NCBI GenBank assembly: GCA_000442125.1
Contig: KE546973.1
Coordinates: 1,612,001-1,676,000 of the forward strand
Source: Opeltia flavorubescens
Taxonomy: Eukaryota > Ascomycota > Lecanoromycetes > Teloschistales > Teloschistaceae
Direction of reading: 5' to 3'
Length of the DNA stretch: 64,000 nt
Position 1 is the first letter of the stretch, and every line of letters starts with the position of its first letter. Both the position numbers and the translations under genes were made by a program. The notes below the pieces were generated by a model. The model was not told the DNA's origin and did no database searches. It worked only from the letters and a program-made list of their open reading frames with translations. Below, piece after piece: positions 44,754-57,324 of this stretch.

Positions 44754-45385
44754 GCGTCAGTCAGTTAGAGGCTGATATATGAATGTTATAAGGCGCCAAA
44801 ACGGCAAGCGCAGAGGCATATTGTCGTAGGGATCTGGTTGCGCGCCTTACTGTGTGACTTGCGCTTGCACATTTAACATATAGCATGTATCGAGATTGTC
44901 AAAAGGAGCGATGTGATTGTGCGGCTATATACTGCAAGATGGAAAGCGAGTGTCCGTCCATTGATACTTTCGTATGTGTCAGCATATCAAAGCAACTCTC
45001 GCAGTGGGATGCAATCTTCCTATGGGTCCGGCAAGCACATGACCTACTTTGTCTATGAATGGTTTGTACGTCTGTATTAAGTCGCCTTGTATTAGAAACC
45101 AAAGCTGAAGCTCAGAAGTCTTTCCGTTCCTTAAAGTGGTACTTTGATCTTACAGAACGCTGCTTGATGGTCTTTTTCAGGTCCGAAGTACCGTTTCCAT
45201 ATTAATTCCTGCTTTCAAACGAAATTCGATGGGATGAAGCTCGTTACCTGGAGAGAAGGCTTGGGCTTATTTTGACACGAACTCGTATTTCAAGGTGACT
45301 GATGATACTAACAACCATACAAGAAGAGAAACAAAGGTAATAAGCCCCTCCCCCCTGGTCATTCAGTCCTAAAGCTGGCATGTGC
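44754..45385. other. Intergenic, no recognised gene
   Basis: No supported feature. It borders the 3' end of the carbonic anhydrase gene. Confidence 0.45.
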
Positions 45386-46366
45386 TCAGGCACTGTTAAT
45401 CTCATGCAACCAAACCTCTTGCTCCTGCCTTGCAGAATATATAGATGCGCCCAAAATTGCCCTCATCTGATCGACGCTTGTGAAGGCAATTGCCCGAGCC
45501 ATAAACCACCGAATACCCTCCCTGCAAGGCGGGCTCGTCAAGCTCCCTTTGTACGTCCAGAACTCACTGACAAAATCGACTGCATCCAGGGCAAGCGCCA
45601 TGTTCATTGACACACCCTGTACCACTGCAGGTTTGACGGAACGTGGAGGCTGGCCTGGAGCAACATCACGGCTTGGGCTTCGAGAAGGTCCACTGATGAA
45701 AGGAATGTACTCTGGAAGCTGAGAGAAGAAAGGTAATGGGGTGTTACCAGGATCCAAGCGGATCCCAAGCACGGCCAGCTCGTACCCAGTTGCATTGACG
45801 TGGACGAGGTGCATCTCTGCTTTGCTACGATCGCCACCCACGGAGTGATCGGCTGGAGCGTGGATGTGCCAGCCCTTGAGGTAGGAAGTCACATTATCCC
45901 AACGCAGAATAGGAAGCGAGGTATAGTCGTTCGTCGGATGGTCGAGGGTGAAGGATGGGCCATAACTCCAATTCGTCCAATTACCAGTCACGTTACGTTC
46001 ATAGTCGATGAAGGATGGATGGTGATATCGGGAAAGCCCTTGGGTAAGGGAAAGAGCAATTGGAGACTGCTGGGTCCCGGTCTGGCATGTGGAATAATTA
46101 TGCTGAATGGCTCCCCAATCGTACGAGGCATCATACGTCCAGTCAGCGGGTGGTTGAGAGGAGTTGGTGCCACCGGTGGTTGGGTTGTTAGTACTGCTGC
46201 TGCTACTGGATGTTTGACGTTTGACTTGGTACGGCAAGAGATGGCCTCTTTGATGTCCCGTGTGATCCGCGCAGCTGATGACTGGTGCAATCGCGGAAGA
46301 GGCGACTAGCAGAAGATGAAGTAGCATGGTGGTAGTGGCGAGACTGCTGGATGCTACCGAAATCAC
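45386..46366 (-). CDS. Secreted alpha-class carbonic anhydrase
   Basis: An uninterrupted 326-aa frame. The N-terminus is a signal peptide (MLLHLLLVASSAIAPVISC from M14, or the longer form from M1). A KR site and a Ser/Thr-rich linker (residues 50-70) suggest a propeptide. The alpha-carbonic-anhydrase fold follows: WGAIQHNYSTCQTGTQQSPI (84-103), zinc ligands H167 and H169 in GWHIHAPADHS, third ligand H186 in AEMHLVH, and YKGSLTSPPCREGIRWFM (272-289). Cys94 and Cys281 likely form the conserved disulfide. The enzyme interconverts CO2 and bicarbonate outside the cell. Several N-glycosylation sites (NYS, NVT, NWT, NWS) support secretion. The frame is intact although it lies only about 560 bp from the RIP-decayed block. 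Confidence 0.93.
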   Translation of the reverse strand: MISVASSSLATTTMLLHLLLVASSAIAPVISCADHTGHQRGHLLPYQVKRQTSSSSSSTNNPTTGGTNSSQPPADWTYDASYDWGAIQHNYSTCQTGTQQSPIALSLTQGLSRYHHPSFIDYERNVTGNWTNWSYGPSFTLDHPTNDYTSLPILRWDNVTSYLKGWHIHAPADHSVGGDRSKAEMHLVHVNATGYELAVLGIRLDPGNTPLPFFSQLPEYIPFISGPSRSPSRDVAPGQPPRSVKPAVVQGVSMNMALALDAVDFVSEFWTYKGSLTSPPCREGIRWFMARAIAFTSVDQMRAILGASIYSARQEQEVWLHEINSA

Positions 46367-46930
46367 GGAAAGATGCGTTCAATAATGATGTGGAGATGGA
46401 ACCGCCGACCAGATAAATAGAAAGAAGTACACAGCAGAATGCATTGGAACCTGACCGTTTTTATATTCATCTTGTGGATCGTATGGTGTACCCCATATAC
46501 CTGGGAGGAAGGGAAGACTCCTCGCGTCACCGGAAGTGTACTGTCATAAGTTGCACACCGCGCCGAAGGATTCTGTTAGCGTGCATATAAAGAGCTGATG
46601 ATTAGTGTATCGGTAGGAGTAGCAGCAGATGTGGAACCGTTAATGTTGTCATTGATACATCACCTTTGTGATAGAGTTTTGCTAAGTCGGTTTCAAACCT
46701 ATCCTCGATCGAAGCAGGAGTATTCGACTTCGGTACACATGAATGCACGCTATAATGCACACTTGGTACGTAGTTTTACAAGCTCTGGATGTTCGAGGAT
46801 TAGCGACCAGCTTTGATGCCAGGAGTGGTAAGCGACTGCTGCTACCTGCTACCTCAGGCTCGGATTCTTATAGACCAAAGATGATTGCTAAGTCTGTCCT
46901 TGCAGTAAGCCTAACATTATACTTCTGCGG
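46367..46930. other. Spacer between the last intact gene and the AT-rich block
   Basis: This contains the carbonic anhydrase promoter (TATA-like ccagataaatag near 46,408-46,419). Base composition is still normal. No gene was seen. Composition changes abruptly just after 46,920. Confidence 0.5.
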
Positions 46931-47810
46931 AAGTGGCACCACTTCTAAAACTTCGCCGAAGCTAATTAGCTGAAACTAGCTAAGTCAGCTAAAAAGGTGC
47001 ACCACTTCCAAAATAAAAGGTATACCAATACTTTTCTATATATAGTCGGTTTTTAGTAAAAGTACTTAATTATAAAGTTGTTAAACTAATCGAGCGTATT
47101 TTAATAAACTTATCAGCTAAGGTTTTACTCGAAAATTAAGACTACTAATAGAATTAAAAGTTTTAGTAGTTTATAATCGTAAAAAACTTAACCGAGTTCT
47201 ACCCACAAGTTTTTAATTCTAAAAAAAATCTATTACGCTTTATAATATATTATAAAGTCGGCGAATTTTATTTATAATTCTACGTATTAAGTAATAATCT
47301 ATATCGAATACAGTTACTATATACAATTTAAAGCAGTATATTATTATTTAAAATAACGCCTAATATTATATTTTTATAAAAGTAGCACCACTTCTAAAAC
47401 TTCGCCGAAGCTAATTAGCTAAAACTAGCTAAATTAGCTAAAAAAGTATACTATTTTTAAAATAAAAGGTGCACTAATACTTTTCTATATATAATCGGTT
47501 TTTAGTAAAAATACTTAATTATAAAATTATTAAATTAATTAAGTATATTTTAATAATCTTATTAGCTAAGATTTTACTTGAAAATTAAGACTACTAGTAG
47601 AGTAAAAAATTTTAATAGTTTATAGTTATAAAAAACTTAACCGAGTTCTATTTATAAATTTTTAATCCTAAAAAAAATCTATTATACTTTATAATATATT
47701 ATAAAATCGGCGAATTTTATTTATAATTCTATATATTAAATAATAATTTATATCGAATATAATTATTATATACAATTTAAAGTAGTATATTATTATTTAA
47801 AACGACGCTA
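46931..47810. repeat. Direct repeat, two units with 459-bp period
   Basis: Unit 1 starts at 46,931 (aagtggcaccacttctaaaa) and unit 2 at 47,390 (aagtagcaccacttctaaaa). Both continue collinearly for about 420 bp to about 47,360 and 47,810. Differences are nearly all G-to-A or C-to-T toward unit 2, for example ctgaaactag to ctaaaactag and taagtcagct to taaattagct. Both start with sequence rich in inverted 'aagtgg/ccactt' motifs, which looks like an element terminus. Confidence 0.85.
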
Positions 47811-50800
47811 TAAATTAAAAAATTTTCCGTTTAAAACTATATATAAAGAGGCTAAAAAACTTAACTATACCGATTTTTTTTATTTACAGCCTCTATTAAA
47901 TTAGGTTTTTATAAGGAATTTACTGATTAGCCGGGGTTATAAATACGGAGTTATTATATATAATAGCGAAAGACCGTTTATTAACCGGAATTATAAAATA
48001 ATAAAAAAGTATCTAAATCAAACTTATAATATTAGCCTCTAATATAATAAAATATAATTTTAAACGTTAAATATTAAAAAGATTTATATATAATCTTACC
48101 TCTATAATTTATATAACCGATTTTTTATTATAAAGCCTCCGCGATTAGTAGAATAAATTATACCCTAATAGTATATAATTAAATAATATATAGTCGGATT
48201 ATATACAGTCCCGAATAAAACTTCTATATTCAACGCTTTAAACCCTATAATATTTCTATAAAAGTAATATTTAAGTAGTTAATAGCTTTAAAGGGACCAG
48301 TATAAACGTTTTTTTATTCTAAATACCGAAACCGTTAACGAGATAATTCTATAGCTTAAAAGAACTAGTATTAGCTAGTAGATTATAAATTTAAAAATCG
48401 ATACTACCGAGTTTAAAAAATATATATAATCTACTACTAGTAGTAAATCTTACCTATATTATACTTTAAATTATATCGACGATTATATAAAAAGCTTATC
48501 GATATTTATAATATTTAACTAGTTTCAACTGTATATAATTAATTAAATAAATAGTTTTAACTCGGCTAGAAATTCTTTAATAAAAAGCTACTTTTAGTAT
48601 TTTAAAAAGTTCTATTAATAGAATTATCGCGCGGGTTTTAAATTTTTTTAAAAAAGGTTGTATTAAGTCGAGCGGTTTTTATAGAATCTAAGAGTATATT
48701 ATAATAAAAAAATATACTACTATATAAAATAGCGCTATTATATTCCTTTTAATTTTTTTTAAAAATTAAAACCACTTATTATAAATAATCTATATTTAAA
48801 AATCGACCGCGATTTATTAGTATTTTTATTAATTATTTTTTACTTTATACTCTTTAAATAATTGCTTATATATAATTTATATTTTTAAAATCAATTAGGA
48901 AGATCTTTTTTTCGAAGAAGAAATTTCGAAAAATAAAGATTTGATTATTTTAGAACTAGTATTGATATATTTCTAAACGCGCTTTATAACTAAAAAAATA
49001 AAAGCTTTATTGTTTTTTTTAATTTGTATTTATTATAAAAAGTCGGCGTTTATTTATTTATTAATCGGGTATATAATTTTATTAACTATCGGATTAGATA
49101 ATACTTAAATTTTAACGCGCGATTTTATATACCGTTTTAGTTATATAATTTACTATATATAACTCTAGCTTTTAAAGTATAGCATTAAATTTAAAAACGA
49201 TAGTTTAAAAAATTCCGACTCGTTAGAATAAATTATACGAGTTTAATATATATAATATTTAATTAATACTACTTTAACCCTAGTAGTAGAATTTCTTTTC
49301 TAGTATTTATTTATCGAGAAAGTAAAAAATAATTTAATATATTACCCGCCGATTATAATTAATTTAGATTATATATAAATCAATTATTTAAATATTAATT
49401 TTTTTATCGATTTTTAGTAGTAATTATTATAGGTTTTTTTTTAATTAGCGGAAAATATCTACTAAGATACTTTAATATTTAGAATTTAAGATATTCCAAA
49501 CTTTTTTATAGCTAATTTTATAGATAATTCTTCTAATTTTTAATCTTTAAAATTCTTCTTCGATAATCCCTAAAATAATTTAGATATAATAAAAGATTAG
49601 CTATTTATAAAATTTTATATAAACGAAAATTTATAATTATAGTTCTTTAAATCTAGGGGTTAAATAGAAATATATAGGCGTTAAAAGGATTCCTCGGCGT
49701 TATATATAATTCGAACCTCCGCTATTAATATATATTTATATATAAACTAAAAATTTTTAAAAGAACTTAATATTTTAATTTATTAGTTAACCGGTTTTCC
49801 TTTTTATTAAAAAGAGTTTATTTATATCTAATAGTATAATAGCGAGACTATATATAATATTTATATTTTTAACGGCTTTATTATTATATTAATTAGATAC
49901 TATAAAAACTAATAGCGTATCGATACGCGGCTAGTAGTAAAATTCCTACCTATTTAATTAAGTAACCTTTTAATTTGTTATTTTATCTATATAATTTTTT
50001 TCGTTTAATTTCTTAATTACTATATATAATTTCCTTTTTATTGTAGTTATCTCTTTTAAAATAAAACCGGAGTATAGGATTTTAATAAGTTTAGAAAATA
50101 TATAAAAAATATTAATACCCGATTATTTAAATTTTCTATTATAAATTGTTAATAATAATATATTTCCATCGCTTTAAACCGCCGGATAAACTTAAGTTAT
50201 AGCTATATAGTATATAAAGTCTTTTAAAAATAGGATTATTACGTATTATATATAAACGAAGGTTTAGATTCCGAACTCGATCCGGATTACTATATATAGG
50301 ATCCGTAGTCCGCCGTATATAATAATTTACCTTTATTTTAAACACGTTTTTTTTAAGCTTTATATTTTTTAGCTATATATTAAAATATCTATAATAACGA
50401 TATAATATTTTATTATAAATTAATCGACTCGAGATTAACTACTTTTAGAACTATAAAATATAAATAATTTATTTCGATTATTTATTTTAAAGGAAGCAGT
50501 TCTATTATATATAACTATAAATATAATCTTAATTAATTATTAAGAGGAGATTATAATATTACTATAAAGTATTATTAAAAATCTAGCTTAGTTCTTTAAA
50601 TCCGTTAGCGTCTATAAATTTAGCCTGCTATCTAATAAGGTCTCTAGTAACTATTTAGACTATATACAAAACTTTAAAATATCGACTAGTATAATAATTT
50701 GCTACTAGTCGCTTAATATTAACCTAAATTAGTTATTGTCCTTTTAACCGGTAGCGGAAAAAGCCTATTATTTATAATACCCTCGCTTTTACCTAGAGCG

Positions 50801-52679
50801 TAAGTTACTATAATAATTGATTTTTTAATTATATTCCGCCTAAATCTTTAATAGCGGTTTAATAATTAAAGTATTATATATATAATCTAGAAGCCTAGTA
50901 CAATATTATAATATTTATATATAATATTAATCCTATTACTAGTCGGAATTAAATAAACAATTATTTTTAAATTTTTTAGGTTTATTAACGTACTATATAC
51001 AATCGGCCGTCTCGACCGCTTAGTATTTAATAAAATTTATCTACTTTTTATAGCAGTCTATTATCGGAAAAATATTCTAATAATTATAAACCTCCGCCTA
51101 ATAAAGGTTCCGTTTATTTATATAATTACTATTTTATTTCCTTTTATTAAATTAGATTTACGAGTAAATTTAAAGTTAAATTACTATAAATAATTATATA
51201 TAAATAATAATCGGCCTAATCTTTAATATTAAATCTAATTTAATAATTAAAAGCGTTCGGATAAAAAAATCTAGAAAGAGTTTCTTTTTAATTTAGTAGA
51301 AACTATATATAAAATTTAATTACTTTTTTAATTATAAAATTAAAGGGATAATAAAATAAAAATAATAATTATTAATTCTTTTTAATATATTTATTTTATA
51401 TAAATTAAAAAAACCGGTTAAAAATTATTAGATCGCCTATAGAACTACTTTTACTATAGCGACTTTACTTCCTAAAAATATATAGTTTATACAACTATAT
51501 AAAATCGCGGTATTATAGATAAATAAAATCGAATATTGTTTTTTATTATTACAACCTTAGCTTTAAATATAAAGGTCTACTATTTAATAGTCCGTCTACT
51601 ACTATATATTAATACTTCTAATAGACTTTTAAATTATAAATAGGAGATTAATCGAACGGAAAAAAATAAATTACTAGTACTTTATTTAATTTTACTAGCG
51701 CCTATTTAAATTATTTTCTAAAATAATTAATATTATAATAACTTTCTAGTATAGAATAAAGAGAAGATATATAACTTTCTAATAGCTAAATAATACCGCC
51801 GTAAATTTTTAACTATTTATTTTAATAGCGAACCGGGTACTATATATAATAATACTAGCTTTAACTCTTTTTTATATAAAGTCTGCTATCTTTATTCTTT
51901 AATAGTTTTTATTCGTATAAAATCTAGACTAGAATTAGAAAATACTATTTCCAACCGGCCCTTTAATTTAGAAGAATCCTTTTATATTTATTCTTTAAAG
52001 GATTAGGCTTCTTTAATATAATCGATAAAAAGCAATCTGTTATTAAAAAAAGAATTTAATACTTTAAAAACTATATTTAACCTCGGACTACCTATTAATA
52101 AGGATTCTATAAAGTCTAATATTATAAAGTTTAATACTATACAGTCTAATACTATATAGTCGATTCTAGAAAAAGATATCTATAATATTACTTATTTCCT
52201 AGCTAGTATAAAAATAAAGGAAAAAATTAAACTAGTTAAACTATACAAATTCTATTTCGCTCAATAGAATTATATATATATTTTATACTTTTTTATTTAA
52301 AAGGTTTTAATAGAAGGAAAATATAATAATCCTTATATATAAATTATAAAATATAAAGGTTTATTAGACCGTTATCGCTATAAAATTTAATTTATTTATA
52401 GAATTAGTTATTTTAAATACGTTCAACTTTTATTTATATATAGAAGGGGGTTAATTAAATATCTATATAAATATCTATAGCTCGCCTAGTATATTTTATA
52501 GATTATATAAAACCTCGATATTATATATAAATCTCGCCTAATATTAATACTAGATAGGCTATAACTAAACAGCCCGTTTAACGATATTATATAGTTATAT
52601 TATAAAGTTTAGCTCGGGTAGTAATCTATATTCGAGGATATTAAACTTTCGAATATAGTTTTAATTTTTTTCTACTAGA

Positions 52680-52995
52680 TAGACTGTATAAAGGCTTTTT
52701 ATATATAAATTTCTTCTATATAGATTTTTTCTATATAGTTTATCTTATACAGACTTTTTCTATATAGTTCCAGTTTTTACAGTCCTTTTTTATATAATCT
52801 TTTTCTATATAATCCTTTTTTATACAGTCTTTTTTTATATAGTCTTTTTTTATATAGTTCTTTTCTATACAGTTCTTTTCTATATAGTTAAAATCTATAT
52901 AGTCTTTTTTTATATAGTTATAATCTATACAATCCTAGTTTATACAGTTATAATCTATACAGTCTATTTCTATACAGTTATAATCTATATAATAT
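52680..52995. repeat. Minisatellite array, about 16-bp units
   Basis: About 18-20 diverged copies of a unit like tctatatagtcttttt or tctatacagttataa. Units alternate between 'tatacagt' and 'tatatagt', that is, between CpA and its RIP product TpA. Boundaries were set by eye. Confidence 0.7.
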
Positions 52996-53814
52996 CTCCC
53001 TAAATATCTATTTAGATTATATTAAAGCTTTATATATAGTTTTCAACTTTTATTAAAATTTTATATAAAATTACGGCTTTAAATAAATAAATTTTAGGGA
53101 TTAATAATAAAAGGAGTATAAAAAATATTATTCTATCTACTATTTTATTTACTATATCCGATAGTATAATTTAATTTGTTTATTTATTTATTACTATCGC
53201 TAATTTCGTTTTATTTACAATTCCAAACTTTATATTTATATATTATATATAGATAATTACTATTATATATATTAAACTACTATACGCATTTTTTAATTTA
53301 CTATATATATATATTTTACTTTTTAATTTCGTATATAATTACTATATATAAGGTTATTCCTAGCGGTTTATTTAGTTATTTTATAATAGCAGACCTTATA
53401 TAATTCTAATATTTATTTATTAATCCCGCTAACCCCTTTTACTCGAATATTTATTTCAATATAATAGCTATACGTAATTTACTAGACCTTTTCGCTATTT
53501 TTAATATCGATATTAATCTATATATACGATTACCATTAAATTTAGAAGTTTTTACCCCTTTTTTTTTATTTTAAATATATAAATACTACTTTTATTTATA
53601 TTCTATCGATTTCTTCAAACCGATTTCTATTTAAAGCTATAATAGTTGAGATATTCTACTTTTTAGATTAAACGTACTAGTTATTTATAGAAATTAACGC
53701 TAAATATAAATTATCTAAAAAAATTCCTATTATATTTATTAGTTAGATTTGCTTAATAATAAACTGTAATACTCTTATTAATAAATTATAATAATAGTTA
53801 AAAGCGGTTAGTAT

Positions 53815-54180
53815 ATTATCTATTATTATATATTTAATCTATTATAACGTATCTAATCTACTATAATATATTTAATCTATTATAATATATTTAACCTGGT
53901 ATTACGTATCCAACCTAGTATTACGTATCTAATCTAGTATTATATATTCCACCTGGTATTATATATTCCATCTGCTATTATATATTCCACCTGCTATTAT
54001 ATATTCCATCTACTATTACGTATTCCACCTACTATAACGCAACTTACCTGCTATACCGTATCCAAGCTGCTATTAGGTATCGAACCTATTATTATATATT
54101 CCACCTGTGTATTTAACCTACTATAATATATTTAATTTGCTAATACGTATTTTATCTATTATAATATATTCTATCTATCT
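53815..54180. repeat. Minisatellite array, about 19-20-bp units
   Basis: About 18 diverged copies of a unit like ccacctgctattatatatt. The central units retain 'cacctg', while the flanking ones read 'ttaatct' at the same place, again C-to-T and G-to-A differences. The array sits next to the palindromic element end at 54,435. Confidence 0.7.
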
Positions 54181-54434
54181 ATATATATTTATTATTATAT
54201 ATCTATTTCCCTTTTACCTATTTTATTTATAGACTCGGCTATTTAAGAATTTAAATATAAACTATAATAATATTTAGTATCTAATAAAATTATATATATT
54301 TTAGTTTTAAGTATATTTTTAATATTAAACTATAATAAAATTTAGTAAAATTACTATTATTTAAATAAAAATAATAGGTAGTAGAAAAAAAATAGTAATA
54401 TTATATTTTAGTAAATTCTAATAATTAGGATTTA

Positions 54435-54522
54435 TTTTTTTAGGATCGCGTTAAGAAATTATAGATAAAACCCGATTGTCGGGTTTTACCCGTAATTTTT
54501 TAGCGTAATTCTAAAAAATAAA
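54435..54522. repeat. Imperfect palindrome marking an element end
   Basis: About 88 bp are nearly self-complementary around 54,477, with core aaaacccgattgtcgggtttt and outer arms 'ttaggatcgcgttaagaaatt' against 'aattttttagcgtaattctaa'. Similar cores recur at 57,068-57,088 and 57,325-57,345. I read these as terminal inverted repeats of a transposon family; the double arm suggests two ends lying back to back. Confidence 0.7.
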
Positions 54523-57090
54523 ATATAATAGTTGTATTTTACTAAAATAATAAAAAAATTATAGTATATTTTTTAAAGGTAAAAACTATCTACTATTTAT
54601 AGATTTATTTTATTATTATATCGAATTAGTTTTTTTTTTTATAAATATTTTTAATTTTTTATATAAAAAATAAATTATAGATTATTATATATTCTTTAAT
54701 AGCGTATTAATAATTTATAATATATTATTTTTTTTTTATATTTCTATAATATCGGTAATTTATTTCTAATCTATAATTAGTAATTTTCTATAAAATAAGT
54801 AGGTTTTAATTTATATATATTTCTATATACTTTTTATAAAAATTAATCCTCTTAATTTTTAATTTATTAAATATATTTTAAATTATATTATTAGTATTTA
54901 TATATTATATATTTCTCTAAATTAAATTATACTAGGGTATCGAATTTTTAGCGTAAAAATATTTTATATTTTTTATTATTTATTTTAAAGGAATTTAAGA
55001 ACCGATTTTATAATATTTAATTAATTTAGTATTTATTACTTTCGAGTAGATATTATTAATTAAAATCTCTATAGTTATTATTAAGCCCTTAATTTTCCTA
55101 GCTTATACTCGATTTATTTTATTTTAAATTTTAAAGTTAACTATTACGTTTTCTATATCTAGATTAAAGTAAGTAATTTTTATTTAAGATATATTAATAT
55201 TTCTAGTTATATATATAAAATAAGCTTGTTTTTTTATAAAATAAATAAGTATTTAATAATATTTTATTTATAATTAAAAGTAGTTAATTAAAATAAAAAG
55301 TTATATTAATAAATTTTTAATCGGAAAGCGATTATATTTAAATCTAGAAAAATTTTTGATATTAATTTTTAAAGTAACCTTTAAATAAGATTTAACTATA
55401 TTTACGCTATAAAATAATATATTATCCTCGTTAAAAGTCTTTATTAACGATATAATTAAACTAATTTTTAATAAATAGAATAAGGTTTTAATAAAAATAA
55501 GGGTAAGTAGATTATTAAATATAGAGTTAATAAAATTTATATATATAGAATTTAAAAATTAATAGTTGAAAATTTAAATTATAAATTTTTAATTTATTTA
55601 TAAAATAAATATTAGGCGCGTTAAAAATTATAAAGGTAATATATATTTTATACTAGCTTAGAATCTATTAGTAAGTAATATAATTATATTCTAGCCTGAA
55701 ACTTTTAAAGGGATATTTCCGCTTAAATTAGGATTTAAAATATTATAAGCGATATAAAAAGTTAATTAATAGTTTTATATTATTTTATCGATAGAATTTT
55801 TTTTTTTAATAATCCGTTTTTATTCCTGGCGTATTCTATTCTTATTAATATCTATAACAACTATTAGTAAAATAACCTGGAAGAAACCTTATATTTAAAT
55901 ATATTGCTATAATTATTTTATTTTTTTATTTATTATATCTACTGTAATAATATTAATAATTCGGTATTTATTAGATAATTTAATTTTTAATTTTAAATTT
56001 AACGCCTTTATTAAGTAGGAATATAAATATTATTCGAATATTAATTAAAAGCTATTTTTTATCCTTTATCGCGAGAATTTGTAAAGACTTTTTAATTATA
56101 TATTCTATTTATTATAAGCGATAAATAGTAATCGATATTTTTTATAGAAAGAAATCCGAGTAGAGTTATATCGTTTAAATAGAACCCGGTTCTTATTAAT
56201 AATATCTATTTATAGTAAGAGAAAAGTTTTATATAAATTTCTTTTAATTATCGACGGATATAAGTTATTATATATCTAATTTAGAAACGGTTATAAACAA
56301 ATCGAGAAATTTTTTAGAATATTAAAAAAAAAATAATTAATTAATTCGATACTTTTTAAAAAGTATTAAAATTTTAGCGATTTAAATAATTAATTTTAAA
56401 GAGTTTAATACGATTAATTAGCGAGTATTATATAGCCAGCCGTCTATTTAATAAATAATCTTTCCGATAATTAGGTTCCCTATTTAGTCGATAATAATCC
56501 ACGCGATATATATAGAGTAGCGGTTATTTTATAAATTAGTAGATCTATTAATATTAATATATATTAAAAGCTAATCTCTATTTTAGTTATAAGCTTATAA
56601 ATAGCGGCTACGATAAAAGAATAAAAATATAATAGATTCTAGCGATTTAATAAAGAAAAGAAATTAATTAATTTAATATCCTTATAAAAAGTATAAATGT
56701 TTTTAGTCTAGATAGTTAATAGACTTTTTATAACTTTAATTATACGGTATAATAGCTCTAGCCGAAAATAGAGGGAGAATAAAAACGAATTTATTAGGTA
56801 TTTAAATATAAGGTAGTACTAGCGGGAAAAAGCCGGAATAGATATAATTTATAAAATTTTTAGTTTAGCGATTAAAAATTTTATTATTAGAATCGGGTAT
56901 AAGCCTTATTAAAGCTACGCGTAAAGTATTTATTTTATATATTTTAAAAAGGCGAATATACTCTAGAAAGTATTAAATAATTAGATATTTTTATTTCTTT
57001 AATTTTTAAAAAGTAAATGTATTAATATTTAGTAAAACTCCTTTTATTAAAATAGAATTGTATTTTAGTAAAACCNGATAGTCGGGTTTT
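54477..57090 (+). mobile_element. Relic of a pogo/Fot1-like DNA transposon, copy A
   Basis: It is bounded by the palindromic ends at 54,477 and 57,078 (about 2.6 kb). It is collinear with copy B downstream, for example the stretch aatctctattttagtta followed by aatagcggct. Near 56,245-56,262 a plus-strand frame reads LIIDGYK, resembling the second catalytic Asp region (VDGHxSH) of pogo/Fot1 DDE transposases. A basic, Arg/Lys-rich tail region follows at about 56,560-56,640. The element is heavily RIP-degraded, with stops throughout, and clearly inactive. Family assignment is tentative. Confidence 0.55.
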
Positions 57091-57093
57091 ATA
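57072..57093. repeat. Palindromic terminal motif with an undetermined base
   Basis: The core aaaaccngatagtcgggtttt closes transposon copy A. One base (N, 57,074) is unresolved in the assembly. Confidence 0.6.
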
Positions 57094-57324
57094 TTTAATT
57101 TGTTATAATATAGCGTATTATAGTATATTCTATCTATTTTTAAATAATTAATCTATTATAATATTTTAAAAATACTATAGTGTATTTATTTACTATTTTA
57201 TTTTAAAATATATTTAAAAAAGTTAAAGGTATATAAATTTATAGCGAATTTAAATTTAGAAATACTAAAATCTAATTATTAGATTTTACTAGAATTATTA
57301 CTACCGAATTTTTATTATTTAAAT

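Noticed and set aside
50139-50345. 68-codon minus-strand frame in the AT-rich block
   Set aside because: An isolated frame in decayed repeat DNA with low-complexity composition; no evidence that it is a gene.
52680-54180. CRISPR-like array
   Set aside because: Units are directly adjacent and diverged with no unique spacers; these are minisatellites in a eukaryotic genome.
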